Shown: positions 26,395 to 34,924 of the stretch, piece after piece
How the letters are laid out: the number at the start of each line of letters is the position of its first letter
How positions within the stretch are numbered: position 1 is the first letter of the stretch
Assembly (NCBI RefSeq): GCF_900106095.1
Contig: NZ_FNUD01000002.1
Span: forward strand, 3,617,501 to 3,681,500
From: Pseudomonas deceptionensis
GTDB lineage: Bacteria > Pseudomonadota > Gammaproteobacteria > Pseudomonadales > Pseudomonadaceae
DNA length: 64,000 nt
Reading direction: 5' to 3'
The notes under the pieces: model-generated
What the model saw: the letters and a program-made list of their open reading frames with translations, nothing else
The model's database searches: none
Told to the model about the DNA's origin: nothing
Program-made: the position numbers and the translations under genes

Positions 26395-28139
26395 GCGTCG
26401 GCACTCTGGCGATGGGTACTGGCGGGCGCCGTCTGTGCGCCGGCGTGTTGTTGCTGTGCCCCGGACAACGCCTTGAGCACCTCTGCACTGGGCCCGAAGA
26501 CCTGGGTGCGGCCTTCATTGAGCACCAGCAGTTTGTCGGTCTGGGCCAGGGATGATGAGCGATGGGTCACCAGTATCACCGTGCAGCCCTGCCCCTTGAG
26601 CTGGGCAATTGCCCGGGTCAGCGCCGCGTCACCCACGGCATCGAGATTGGAGTTGGGCTCGTCGAGCACCACCAGGCTCGGCCTGCCGTACAAGGCCCGG
26701 GCCAGTGCCACGCGCTGTTTTTGCCCGCCCGACAAGCCGCTGCCCTCGTCCCCCAGCACCGTGTCGTAGCCTTGTGGCAGGCGCAAAATCATCTCGTGCA
26801 CCCCGGCCTGCTGGGCCGCTGCGACCACCTGTTGCGGGTCGCTGTCACGGAAACGGGCGATATTTTCGGCAATGCTGCCGCTGAACAACTCGATGTCCTG
26901 GGGCAGGTAGCCGATATGCGGCCCCAGTTGATCGCGGTTCCACTGATGGATATCCGCGCCATCCAGACGCACCGTGCCAGCCAGAGTTGGCCATACACCC
27001 ACCAGCACCCGCGCCAGGGTCGACTTGCCGCAACCCGACGCGCCCAGCACCCCAAGCACCTCGCCGGCATTGAGGCTGAAACTGATCTGATGCAACGTGG
27101 GCAGGCGCTGGCCCGGCGGCGCGGCGCTGACCTGCTCAAAACTCACCTGCCCCCTGGGGGCCGGCAACGCCATGTTGTCTTCACTGGCCGGATGCTCGCG
27201 CAGCAGGCTGTCCAGTCGCTGATAGGCCAGCCGGGCCGAACTCCATTGCTTCCACACGGCAATCAGCTGGTCGATGGGGCTCAACACGCGGCCCATCAAA
27301 ATCGAACCGGCAATCATCATCCCGGCACTCATGTCGCCCTGAATCACCAGCAAGGCACCCAGGCCAAGCACCAGTGATTGCAGGCACAGACGCAAGGTCT
27401 TGCTCAGCGAACCGATGACTGCCCCGGTGTCGCTGGCCTTGTTTTGCTCGGCCAGAAACCGCGAATGCAAGTTGAACCAGCGTTTGCGCAGCACCCCCAG
27501 CATGCCCATGGCCTGAATGGTCTCGGCATTGTGCAGATGGCTGGTGGCCAGTTGGCTGGACTGCTGCGAGTACACACTGGCCAGGCCCAGGGATTTGCGC
27601 GTCATCATTTCGTTGACACAGGCCAGCCCCACCAGCAACAGCGCGCCTGCCGTCGCCAACACCCCGAGCCAGGTGTTGAACAGGAAAATCACGAACAAAT
27701 AGATGGGAAACCACGGCGCATCAAAGAAAGCGAACAGCGCTGGGCCCGTGACAAATTGGCGGATCAGGGTCAAATCCCCCAGCGCCTGGCCGGCATGAGC
27801 CTGACCGCTGAACAGATTGCGCTCGAAGGCGGCGCGGTACACCTGCTGGTTAAACCGGCGCTCCAATTGGCTGCCGATGCGTATAACAATAAAACTGCGC
27901 ACCGTTTCAAGTAGCCCGATAAAGATGAAAAAGCCCACCACCATCAAAGACAACATGGCCAGTGTTGTTGTGTTTTGCGAGGACAACACCCGGTCATACA
28001 CCTGGAGCATGTAAATGGACGGCACCAGCATCAATATATTGATCAAGGCCGTAAAACACCCCACGCTGATCAGGATATTTTTATAGTCACCCAGCGCCTG
28101 CAACAAGGGGGCGACGGGACTGTTCTTCAGCCGCTTCAT
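26391..28139 (-). CDS. aprD: AprD, type I secretion ABC transporter
   Basis: Inner-membrane ATPase that energises export of the protease and lipase. The 582-residue product starts MKRLKNSPVAPLLQAL, with AAGGAAG six bases upstream; the frame is open further 5' but that segment lacks support. An N-terminal membrane domain (about 20-300, six helices) is followed by the nucleotide-binding domain: Walker A GASGCGKST, signature LSGGQKQRVALARAL, Walker B LVVLDEP, and switch His in LVTHR. There is no N-terminal C39 peptidase domain, as expected for RTX exporters with C-terminal signals. Order aprD-aprE-aprF is that of the canonical serralysin operons. Confidence 0.96.
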   Translation of the reverse strand: MKRLKNSPVAPLLQALGDYKNILISVGCFTALINILMLVPSIYMLQVYDRVLSSQNTTTLAMLSLMVVGFFIFIGLLETVRSFIVIRIGSQLERRFNQQVYRAAFERNLFSGQAHAGQALGDLTLIRQFVTGPALFAFFDAPWFPIYLFVIFLFNTWLGVLATAGALLLVGLACVNEMMTRKSLGLASVYSQQSSQLATSHLHNAETIQAMGMLGVLRKRWFNLHSRFLAEQNKASDTGAVIGSLSKTLRLCLQSLVLGLGALLVIQGDMSAGMMIAGSILMGRVLSPIDQLIAVWKQWSSARLAYQRLDSLLREHPASEDNMALPAPRGQVSFEQVSAAPPGQRLPTLHQISFSLNAGEVLGVLGASGCGKSTLARVLVGVWPTLAGTVRLDGADIHQWNRDQLGPHIGYLPQDIELFSGSIAENIARFRDSDPQQVVAAAQQAGVHEMILRLPQGYDTVLGDEGSGLSGGQKQRVALARALYGRPSLVVLDEPNSNLDAVGDAALTRAIAQLKGQGCTVILVTHRSSSLAQTDKLLVLNEGRTQVFGPSAEVLKALSGAQQQHAGAQTAPASTHRQSADA

Positions 28140-28261
28140 GACTCTTCCTTGATAGATTAAGCATTGCGTACCTGCACGCAAAAAACCCACAGACACCCGC
28201 GAGCTGCGCCGGGCGGTTACCCGCTCAGCCCTTTACGCCAGAAGTTGCGCGTTAATACCGC

Positions 28262-28651
28262 TTAGTTATTGGCGCGCACCATCACCAATATTCTTTGAGC
28301 GCCAAGTTGCACTTCATAGTGCCCCGGTTCAATACGGTTCATATGCACTATATCGGTACCGTCGTTGCCCATGAGGAATAAGCCGTCCGGGGTGGGCGAC
28401 CAACTTTTCGGCACTTCGCCCAACCAGGCTTGCAAACATTTCACTTCGGGGCTGAAGGCCCTGTTTTCGGCAATCAGCCGCACCGTACAGGCCTGATCCA
28501 CATCGTCCTGCGGATAAAACGTCCAGTTGCCCGCCAGTTGTGCGGGGCTCAGCAGCAGCAAGGAATTGGCCATGGCGCTCTCTGTAGAAAAAGTCAGCAA
28601 TGCGGCGATACACCCCATCACTTTGAAAAATCCGGTTAGCCTGCAGTTCAT
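28262..28651 (-). CDS. aprI: AprI/Inh, periplasmic inhibitor of alkaline protease
   Basis: A 129-residue periplasmic protein that binds serralysin-type proteases tightly and protects the producer. A signal peptide ends near ESAMANS; the mature start SLLLLSPAQLAGNW is typical, because the N-terminal strand of Inh proteins enters the protease active site. Two cysteines (DQACTVRL and PEVKCLQAW) form the conserved disulfide of the eight-stranded barrel. It lies 53 bases downstream of aprA, with a hairpin in between, and 122 bases upstream of aprD. An ATG at codon 12 is a less likely start. Assignment rests on position, size and the motif LAGNWTFY/ACTVRL. Confidence 0.92.
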   Translation of the reverse strand: MNCRLTGFFKVMGCIAALLTFSTESAMANSLLLLSPAQLAGNWTFYPQDDVDQACTVRLIAENRAFSPEVKCLQAWLGEVPKSWSPTPDGLFLMGNDGTDIVHMNRIEPGHYEVQLGAQRILVMVRANN

Positions 28652-28670
28652 GTGTTCAGGACCCCTGAAA

Positions 28671-28688
28671 GCAGCGCTTGCGCGCTGC
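28671..28688 (-). terminator. Intercistronic hairpin between aprA and aprI
   Basis: Seven-base perfect stem (GCAGCGC with GCGCTGC) and four-base loop, followed on the transcript by TTTC. It could cause partial termination or protect the 3' end of aprA RNA, letting protease be made in excess of inhibitor and exporter. Confidence 0.45.
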
Positions 28689-28704
28689 TCCTGTACCGGC
28701 CTGC

Positions 28705-30147
28705 TTACGCGACGATGTCGTAAGTTGCCACTTGACCCACGGTGCTGACCAGGAAATCAGCGACCGCATGGCCGCTGAAATCGACGGCAAAGTGGCCCTG
28801 ATTGCTGGCTTTGTCATAGCTCACAATCGCTTCGCCGGCACGCCCGGTGAAGGCGTCGACAAAGTTCAGCCCGGCCAGTTTGGTGATGGCCGAGACGTCG
28901 ATTTTGTCGATGCCGGACTGGAAGTCCATGATGATATCGGCGGCATTGGGTGCAGAGTCTGACACCGCGCCAAACACAAACACATCAGCACCGGTGCCGC
29001 CCCACAGCGTGTCAGCACCGCCGCCGCCGTAGAGCACGTCGTTGCCGGCCCCACCCTTGAGCACGTTGTCGGAACTGTTGCCAATCAGCAGGTCATTGCC
29101 CGAACCGCCGATAGCGTTTTCGACTGTCACGCCCTGTGCAATCGACACGTTGCCGGTCATCCCACCCACGTCAGAGAACGAACCTGCTGTCAGGTTGATC
29201 TTCTGGTTTTGAGTGAAGCCGGAGAAATCCAGGGTGTCATTGCCGCCACCGTCCCACACCGCAAAAATCAGCTTGGAGCTGGCTGACGTTGCGCTGTAGA
29301 AATCACGGTCAGCCGTGGAGTTGAAACCGTAAACGGTGTCGTCGGCACGGGTTTCAAGGTTGGCGCCGTAGAGTTTCTGCACCGCTGCAATGTCATCCAG
29401 CAAAGGAGCCGATGCGTATGCACCTTCGCCGCTATTGGTGAAATGCTGGCCGGTGTTGCTTTCACTCCAGTAGCTCATGACGCTGTACGCACGGCTGTCT
29501 TCGCCATAGACCGCATCGCGGTAAGTCGGGTTGCCATTACCGGCGTTGTAGTCGCCGGGATGCGACAGCCCCAGGGTGTGGCCGATTTCGTGGGTCAGGG
29601 TCTGACGGCCGTAATTGCCTTCGCCCGGGGTTTTGTTGACCTCATAGTCCTTGTTGATCAAGTACCACGACTCGCCTTTGCGCGCACTGCTTGGCAGATA
29701 GGCAAACGCCGCACCGCCGTTGCTGGCACTGAAGTTGGCGAAGGTCATGTGACCGTCGTCCCCACGGGCTGCCGGCCCCTCGGTGAAGGTCACTTTGGCG
29801 ACGTCTGCCCAGGACTCCAGCGACAGCTTGGCCTGTTCCTTTTGCAACGCGGAGAACTGGCTGAAGGTCCCAAGCCCGCGGGTGGCATACCCGACAGGCG
29901 GCGCTGTCAGGAAGGTGTACGTGAGGTTGATCACGCCGTCGCCGTTCAGGTCATGCCAACTGGCGCCGGAACGGGTCAGCTGATCGGCCGCCTGGTCGAC
30001 GGTGAACGAGGGTTTGCCATTGACCAGATGATTGCCGCGATCATAGAAATGACTGAAGTTATCAATCTGAGTGAAGACGGAACTGCTGACATTTGCCGCC
30101 TGGGTCTGGCCGACAGACAGTGCCGCTTTCTCTTTAAGTTTCGACAT
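28705..30147 (-). CDS. aprA: AprA (AprX), serralysin-type alkaline metalloprotease
   Basis: A 480-residue secreted zinc endoprotease of the metzincin/serralysin family. Seen: propeptide-like N-terminus without a signal peptide, the zinc motif [11 protein letters not shown] (His186, Glu187, His190, His196), the Met-turn SVMSYW (Met224, Tyr226 ligand), and C-terminal calcium-binding repeats ([38 protein letters not shown]). The C-terminus ATYDIVA carries the type I secretion signal with the terminal D-hydrophobic motif. It is exported by AprDEF encoded downstream and inhibited in the periplasm by AprI. AAGGA nine bases before the ATG lies in a small stem-loop. In related strains this heat-stable enzyme causes milk proteolysis. 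Confidence 0.97.
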   Translation of the reverse strand: MSKLKEKAALSVGQTQAANVSSSVFTQIDNFSHFYDRGNHLVNGKPSFTVDQAADQLTRSGASWHDLNGDGVINLTYTFLTAPPVGYATRGLGTFSQFSALQKEQAKLSLESWADVAKVTFTEGPAARGDDGHMTFANFSASNGGAAFAYLPSSARKGESWYLINKDYEVNKTPGEGNYGRQTLTHEIGHTLGLSHPGDYNAGNGNPTYRDAVYGEDSRAYSVMSYWSESNTGQHFTNSGEGAYASAPLLDDIAAVQKLYGANLETRADDTVYGFNSTADRDFYSATSASSKLIFAVWDGGGNDTLDFSGFTQNQKINLTAGSFSDVGGMTGNVSIAQGVTVENAIGGSGNDLLIGNSSDNVLKGGAGNDVLYGGGGADTLWGGTGADVFVFGAVSDSAPNAADIIMDFQSGIDKIDVSAITKLAGLNFVDAFTGRAGEAIVSYDKASNQGHFAVDFSGHAVADFLVSTVGQVATYDIVA

Positions 30148-30148
30148 T

Positions 30149-30166
30149 TAAACATTTCCTTGTTTA
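30149..30166 (-). promoter_or_regulatory. Candidate RsmA/RsmE (CsrA) binding stem-loop on aprA leader
   Basis: On the transcript: TAAAC, loop AAGGAAAT, GTTTA. The five-base stem is perfect and the GGA of the ribosome-binding site is presented in the loop, starting one base before the aprA ATG. This is the classical CsrA/Rsm target form; GacA/Rsm control of aprA is established in P. protegens CHA0. Confidence 0.6.
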
Positions 30167-30660
30167 GCAGTAGAAAGTTTTGACAGACATCGACGACCCC
30201 TTGGCGAGATCGTCCTATCACTCGCCGTTATATGGCCGGCAGAAACTGACACATGCTGAAATATCCAGTCCAGTACTATTTTGCGAGCAACTAACAACAA
30301 TTGGGCATATGACCGTAAACATTGAGCATTACACGGGAAGTATTTTTTTATCCCGGCGACGATCAAATACTGACTGCCCGGTCCGGGACAATTAGTTTAA
30401 ATAACTGAACACCTCATTCGTTTTGGTCGCAGCGACTGCTTGCATTTAAATAACAGTCATCATCTAACTAAATATCCGAGTATTACATAGCGAAGTTATC
30501 ACGCTAAGTGTCGCCCATGGATAACTACGCGTCGCTATAAGCTATTTAAAACGTGCTCTTTGCAGGGCCGTATGGCGGTCTAATCGCTCCCTCGTTCCTC
30601 GTCTGCAACCACAAGAACCTCAACGCGGGACTTGACGAAGCCGGGGGATTTGAGTTCTCC

Positions 30661-30674
30661 TGAAACCGGTTTCA
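30661..30674. promoter_or_regulatory. PtxS operator upstream of ptxS
   Basis: Perfect 14-base palindrome TGAAACCGGTTTCA, the known PtxS target, 51 bases before the ptxS start codon. It indicates autorepression relieved by 2-ketogluconate. Confidence 0.93.
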
Positions 30675-30725
30675 GCGCCCTCACGCGAAACCGCCTGCGA
30701 TAACTCAAATAAAAGGTTTCAGGCC

Positions 30726-31751
30726 GTGAACAGTTTTTCTGCAGCTCAACGCACCCGCGTGACCATGCTCGATGTTGCCCAGCGTGCCGGCGTGTCAAAG
30801 GCCAGCGTGTCGCGCTTTATTGGCGAAGACCGCGCCTTGCTCTCCGAAGCCATCGCCGAGCGTATCGAGCGCGCGATCAATGAGCTGGGCTACCACCCCA
30901 ATCAAATGGCCCGAGGCCTCAAGCGCGGACGTACGCGACTGATCGGGATGCTGGTGGCCGATATTCGAAACCCCTATTCCATTGCCGTCATGCATGGCGT
31001 CGAAACCGCCTGCCGCCTGCACGGCTACAACCTGGTGGTGTGCAACACCGACCTGGATGACGAACAAGAGCGTCAGCATCTGGCTGCACTGCGTTCGTAC
31101 AATATCGAAGGCCTGATCCTTAACACCCTTGGCCATGACCCTGACGCACTGCAAGAACTGCATCGGGAAATGCCCATCGTGCTGATCGACCGTAAAGTCG
31201 AACAACTGCACACCGACCTGGTGGGCCTCGACAACGCAGACGCCGTGCGCATGGCCCTGGAGCATCTTGAGCAACAGGGTTATCGCGACCTGTTGATGGT
31301 CAGCGAGCCGGTCGATGGCACCAGCTCGCGGGTCGAGCGCGTCAACAGCTTCACCGCCCAACTGGTGGCACGCCCTGCCCTGCGCGGCGCCGTGGTTAAA
31401 ACCGGGGCAGGCCTGCGCGCCGCCATCGAGTCGTTCCTGCAATCACCCGGCAACGGGCCCAAGGCGCTGTTTTGCGCCAACGGCCTCGCCGCGCTGGCGT
31501 GCACCCAGGTGTTACGCGAACTGAACTGTCGACTTTTCGAAGACGTGGGGCTGATTGCCCTGGATGACCTGGAATGGTTCCCCTTGGTGGGCAACGGCAT
31601 CACCGCCCTGGCCCAGCCCACGCAACAGATTGGCGCCAACGCCTTCGACTGCCTGCTTAAACGCCTGGGTGGCGACAAGTCCCCGGCCCGCGAGCTGAGT
31701 TTCGCGGCGCAACTGATTACGCGCGGCTCAACGCAACCCCTGACTGCCTGA
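30726..31751 (+). CDS. ptxS: PtxS, LacI-family repressor of 2-ketogluconate catabolism
   Basis: A 341-residue LacI/GalR regulator with the N-terminal helix-turn-helix DVAQRAGVSKASVSR and hinge helix GYHPNQMARGLKRGRT, then a periplasmic-binding-protein-like effector domain (about 72-335). PtxS represses the kgu operon and its own gene and is released by 2-ketogluconate. Identification rests on the two flanking PtxS palindromes and the downstream kguEKTD genes. The start is a GTG giving MNSFSAAQRTRVT; a later ATG (codon 14, MLDVAQ) would leave too short an N-terminus. It is transcribed in the same direction as the kgu genes but probably as a separate unit. Confidence 0.94.
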   Translation: MNSFSAAQRTRVTMLDVAQRAGVSKASVSRFIGEDRALLSEAIAERIERAINELGYHPNQMARGLKRGRTRLIGMLVADIRNPYSIAVMHGVETACRLHGYNLVVCNTDLDDEQERQHLAALRSYNIEGLILNTLGHDPDALQELHREMPIVLIDRKVEQLHTDLVGLDNADAVRMALEHLEQQGYRDLLMVSEPVDGTSSRVERVNSFTAQLVARPALRGAVVKTGAGLRAAIESFLQSPGNGPKALFCANGLAALACTQVLRELNCRLFEDVGLIALDDLEWFPLVGNGITALAQPTQQIGANAFDCLLKRLGGDKSPARELSFAAQLITRGSTQPLTA

Positions 31752-31808
31752 CACTTTACCCGCTGGCCACCCTTGACCTGGTAGCCGGCGGTTTAACACA
31801 CAACAAAA

Positions 31809-31822
31809 TGAAACCGGTTTCA
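31809..31822. promoter_or_regulatory. PtxS operator upstream of kguE
   Basis: A second copy of TGAAACCGGTTTCA, identical to the site before ptxS, 13 bases upstream of the kguE start codon; repression here would block the kguEKTD promoter or early elongation. Confidence 0.93.
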
Positions 31823-31835
31823 GAGATTAATAATA

Positions 31836-32618
31836 ATGACTGCATTTCCCGTATCCATCAGCCTGTCGAGTTACGGCGCCGACCTGGTTCGCCAGCGCGG
31901 ACAACACAGCTTCATCGAATTGCTGGCCAGCGCCGGCGTGTCCCGTATCGAACTGCGCGAAGAGCTGTTGACCAGCGAAGACCCGGCCGCCTTCAGCCAG
32001 GCCGTGCAAGAGCAGGGTCTTGAGTGCGTGTTCTCGTCGCCACTGGAACTGTGGGAAGCCGGACAGTCACGGCCCAACACCCAACTGCTTGCCACCTTGC
32101 AGCGCGCCCATTCGTTCGGCGCCCAATGGTTGAAAGTGTCGCTGGGCTATTTCACCGAGCATTGTGACCTGCAAAACCTGGCGGCCTGCCTCAACCAGCA
32201 GCCTGTGCGCTTGCTGGTTGAAAACGATCAGACCTCGTACGGCGGGCGGATCGAGCCCATGCAGCGCTTTTTCGATCAGGTCGACCAGCAGCAGGCACCG
32301 ATCAGCATGACCTTCGATATCGGCAACTGGCACTGGCAGGACCAATCGGCCACTACCGCCGCCCGCCTGCTGGGTCGCTACGTCACCTACCTGCACTGCA
32401 AGGGCGTGAACCGTCGCCAGGATGGCAAGCTCGTCGCCACACCGCCCACCGCCGCCGACCTGCAACAGTGGCAACACCTGATGACCCACATGCCCCATGG
32501 CCTGACACGGGCCATCGAGTACCCGCTGCAAGGCTCGGACCTTGACTGCCTGACCCGGGAACACGTCGCCGTACTGGCCCGTTTGAGCCAAAAGCAACAG
32601 GAGCTGAGCCATGTCTAA
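31836..32618 (+). CDS. kguE: KguE, sugar epimerase/isomerase-like TIM barrel of the 2-ketogluconate operon
   Basis: A 260-residue member of the xylose isomerase-like TIM-barrel family (AP endonuclease 2 superfamily). Strands and metal-type residues are seen in [12 protein letters not shown] (Glu-Asn-Asp), [11 protein letters not shown] (Asp, His) and [12 protein letters not shown] (His), with a late acidic residue in RAIEYPLQG, matching the metal-binding pattern of these enzymes. It is the first gene of the kgu operon in Pseudomonas; its precise reaction is not well established. The Shine-Dalgarno is weak (AGAGA). Its stop overlaps the kguK start by eight bases. Confidence 0.9.
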   Translation: MTAFPVSISLSSYGADLVRQRGQHSFIELLASAGVSRIELREELLTSEDPAAFSQAVQEQGLECVFSSPLELWEAGQSRPNTQLLATLQRAHSFGAQWLKVSLGYFTEHCDLQNLAACLNQQPVRLLVENDQTSYGGRIEPMQRFFDQVDQQQAPISMTFDIGNWHWQDQSATTAARLLGRYVTYLHCKGVNRRQDGKLVATPPTAADLQQWQHLMTHMPHGLTRAIEYPLQGSDLDCLTREHVAVLARLSQKQQELSHV

Positions 32619-33564
32619 GGTTGATGTGTTGTCGTTTGGCGAAACCATGGCCATGTTGGTGGCCGAACACACCGGCGATCTGGCGCAGGTCGAGCTGTTC
32701 CACAAGCGCATCGCCGGTGCTGACAGCAACGTCGCCATTGGCTTGTCCCGCCTGGGTTTCAATGTGACGTGGTTGAGCCGTGTGGGTGCCGACTCGTTTG
32801 GCCGCTTCGTGCTCAACACGCTGCAAGCTGAAGGGCTGGACTGCCAGCATGTTGAAATCGACCCCCACAACCCGACCGGTTTTCAGCTCAAGTCCCGGGT
32901 GGAAGATGGCAGTGACCCGCAGGTGGAGTACTTCCGCCGTGGCTCCGCTGCCAGCCACCTGAGCCGCAGTGCACTGACCCCGCAACTGCTCAGCGCCCGG
33001 CACCTGCACGCCACCGGCATCCCGCCCGCACTCTCGGCCAGCTGCAACGAATTGTCGTTCGAGTTGATGAAGTCCATGCGTGCCGCTGGCAACAGTGTGT
33101 CGTTCGATCCCAACCTGCGACCTTCGCTGTGGGCCAGTGAGCAGCAGATGATCCGCGACATCAACGCCCTCGCCGCCCACGCCGACTGGGTACTGCCGGG
33201 CTTGAGCGAAGGCCGGCTGCTGACCGGTTACGAAGATCCGGCCGATATTGCCGCGTTCTATCTCGACCAGGGCGCCGAGGCCGTGATCATCAAACTGGGG
33301 GCCAAGGGTGCGTTCTATCGCACGGCCCAGGTTGAACAGTTTGTGCCGGCAGTGCCGGTTGCCAACGTGATCGACACCGTGGGTGCGGGTGATGGCTTTG
33401 CCGTCGGTGTGATCAGCGCCTTGCTGGAGAACCTCGGGTTTGCCCAGGCAGTTCAGCGCGGTAACTGGATCGGCAGCCGTGCCGTACAGAGCCGGGGCGA
33501 TATGGAAGGCCTGCCGACCCGCGCCGAACTGCTCGAACACAACGCGCTGCCTGCGCCCCTCTAA
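32611..33564 (+). CDS. kguK: KguK, 2-ketogluconate kinase (PfkB family)
   Basis: Phosphorylates 2-ketogluconate at C6 with ATP in the cytoplasm. The 317-residue product is a PfkB/ribokinase-type sugar kinase: N-terminal GETMAMLV and GGxx-like segment [16 protein letters not shown], substrate lid region, and the C-terminal signature [18 protein letters not shown] with the catalytic Asp in [18 protein letters not shown] is the family central motif. AGGAG seven bases before the ATG is located inside the kguE end, and the genes overlap by eight bases. Confidence 0.94.
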   Translation: MSKVDVLSFGETMAMLVAEHTGDLAQVELFHKRIAGADSNVAIGLSRLGFNVTWLSRVGADSFGRFVLNTLQAEGLDCQHVEIDPHNPTGFQLKSRVEDGSDPQVEYFRRGSAASHLSRSALTPQLLSARHLHATGIPPALSASCNELSFELMKSMRAAGNSVSFDPNLRPSLWASEQQMIRDINALAAHADWVLPGLSEGRLLTGYEDPADIAAFYLDQGAEAVIIKLGAKGAFYRTAQVEQFVPAVPVANVIDTVGAGDGFAVGVISALLENLGFAQAVQRGNWIGSRAVQSRGDMEGLPTRAELLEHNALPAPL

Positions 33565-33628
33565 ACGACCTTTTTAGCTTGACCCGTTACCTGCTGCGCA
33601 AAACAAAAACAAGCTCAGGAGCACCACT

Positions 33629-34924
33629 ATGCACTCATTGAAACTCGCTGCCCGCCGGTGGTGGTACATCATGCCGATCGTGTTCATCACGTACAGCCTG
33701 GCGTACCTTGACCGTGCCAACTATGGTTTTGCAGCCGCCTCCGGGATGGCTGAAGACCTGAACATCACCCCCGGCCTTTCGTCATTGCTGGGTGCGCTGT
33801 TTTTCCTCGGGTATTTCTTCTTCCAGGTTCCGGGGGCGATTTACGCGCAGAGAAACAGCGTCAAGAAACTGATTTTTGTCAGCCTGATCCTCTGGGGCAG
33901 CCTCGCCACGCTGACCGGCGTGGTGTCCAGCGCCTACTGGCTGATCGTGATCCGCTTCATGCTCGGGGTGGTTGAAGCCGCCGTGATGCCGGCGATGCTG
34001 GTGTACCTGTGCCATTGGTTCACCCGTGCCGAACGCTCGCGCGCCAACACCTTCCTGATCCTGGGCAACCCGGTAACCATGCTCTGGATGTCCGTCGTTT
34101 CGGGGTACTTGGTGCAACATTACAGCTGGCGCTGGATGTTTATCGTCGAGGGCCTGCCAGCCGTGCTCTGGGCGTTTATCTGGTGGCGCCTGGCCGATGA
34201 CCGCCCAAGCGAAGCCAAATGGCTCAGCAACCAGGAGAAGCTCGACCTGCAAAACGCGCTGGATGCCGAGCAAGTGGGCATGAAGCCGGTGAAGAACTAC
34301 GCCGCCGCGTTCCGTACTCCCGCCGTTATCCTGCTGGCCTTGCAGTTCTTTTGCTGGAGCATCGGGGTGTACGGCTTTGTGCTGTGGCTGCCGTCGATTC
34401 TCAAGCAAGGCGCGCAGATGGACATGATCGAAGCCGGCTGGCTTTCGGCCCTGCCGTATCTGGCGGCCGTGATCGCCATGCTGGTGGTGTCCTGGGGCTC
34501 GGACAAACTGCAAAAGCGTAAACGCTTCGTCTGGCCACCGCTGCTGATCGCATCCATCGCGTTCTACGGTTCCTACATGCTGGGGGCCGAACACTTCTGG
34601 TGGTCCTACGTGTTGCTGGTGATTGCCGGCGGCTGCATGTACGCACCCTATGGCCCGTTTTTCGCCATCATCCCTGAAATCCTGCCCTCCAACGTGGCAG
34701 GCGGCGCCATGGCGCTGATCAACAGCATGGGTGCGCTGGGCTCCTTTGCCGGTTCCTACCTGGTCGGTTATCTGAACAGCTCGACCGGCTCAACAGGTGC
34801 GTCCTTCCTGCTGATGAGCGGCGCCCTGATGATTTCAGTCGTACTCACGGTGATGCTCAAACCCGCCGCCAAAGACCCTGCCGTCCCCCAACACGATGCT
34901 TCGCAACGTCTGGCCCACTCTTGA
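33629..34924 (+). CDS. kguT: KguT, 2-ketogluconate MFS permease
   Basis: Proton-coupled importer of 2-ketogluconate from the periplasm, where it is made from glucose by gluconate dehydrogenase. The 431-residue product is an anion:cation symporter (ACS) family MFS protein with 12 helices: signature SLAYLDRANYGFAAASGM in helix 1, FFLGYFFFQVPGAIYAQR in helix 2, and RFMLGVVEAAVMPAML in helix 4. AGGAG lies before the ATG. Its stop codon overlaps the first possible start of kguD. Assignment as KguT rests on family and operon position. Confidence 0.94.
   Translation: MHSLKLAARRWWYIMPIVFITYSLAYLDRANYGFAAASGMAEDLNITPGLSSLLGALFFLGYFFFQVPGAIYAQRNSVKKLIFVSLILWGSLATLTGVVSSAYWLIVIRFMLGVVEAAVMPAMLVYLCHWFTRAERSRANTFLILGNPVTMLWMSVVSGYLVQHYSWRWMFIVEGLPAVLWAFIWWRLADDRPSEAKWLSNQEKLDLQNALDAEQVGMKPVKNYAAAFRTPAVILLALQFFCWSIGVYGFVLWLPSILKQGAQMDMIEAGWLSALPYLAAVIAMLVVSWGSDKLQKRKRFVWPPLLIASIAFYGSYMLGAEHFWWSYVLLVIAGGCMYAPYGPFFAIIPEILPSNVAGGAMALINSMGALGSFAGSYLVGYLNSSTGSTGASFLLMSGALMISVVLTVMLKPAAKDPAVPQHDASQRLAHS

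Larger units (their letters stand above)
30148..30725. other. Long AT-rich divergent promoter region aprA/ptxS
   Basis: About 578 bases with no convincing gene, separating the divergent aprA and ptxS genes. It contains the aprA leader stem-loop at its left end and the PtxS operator at its right end. The central AT-rich part probably holds the aprA promoter and its regulator sites; I could not assign -35/-10 boxes with confidence. Confidence 0.6.

Noticed and set aside
24868-26769. 633-codon plus-strand frame opposite aprF-aprE-aprD
   Set aside because: Shadow of three secure genes.
32383-33540. 385-codon frame opposite kguK/kguE
   Set aside because: Antisense shadow of two well-identified genes.
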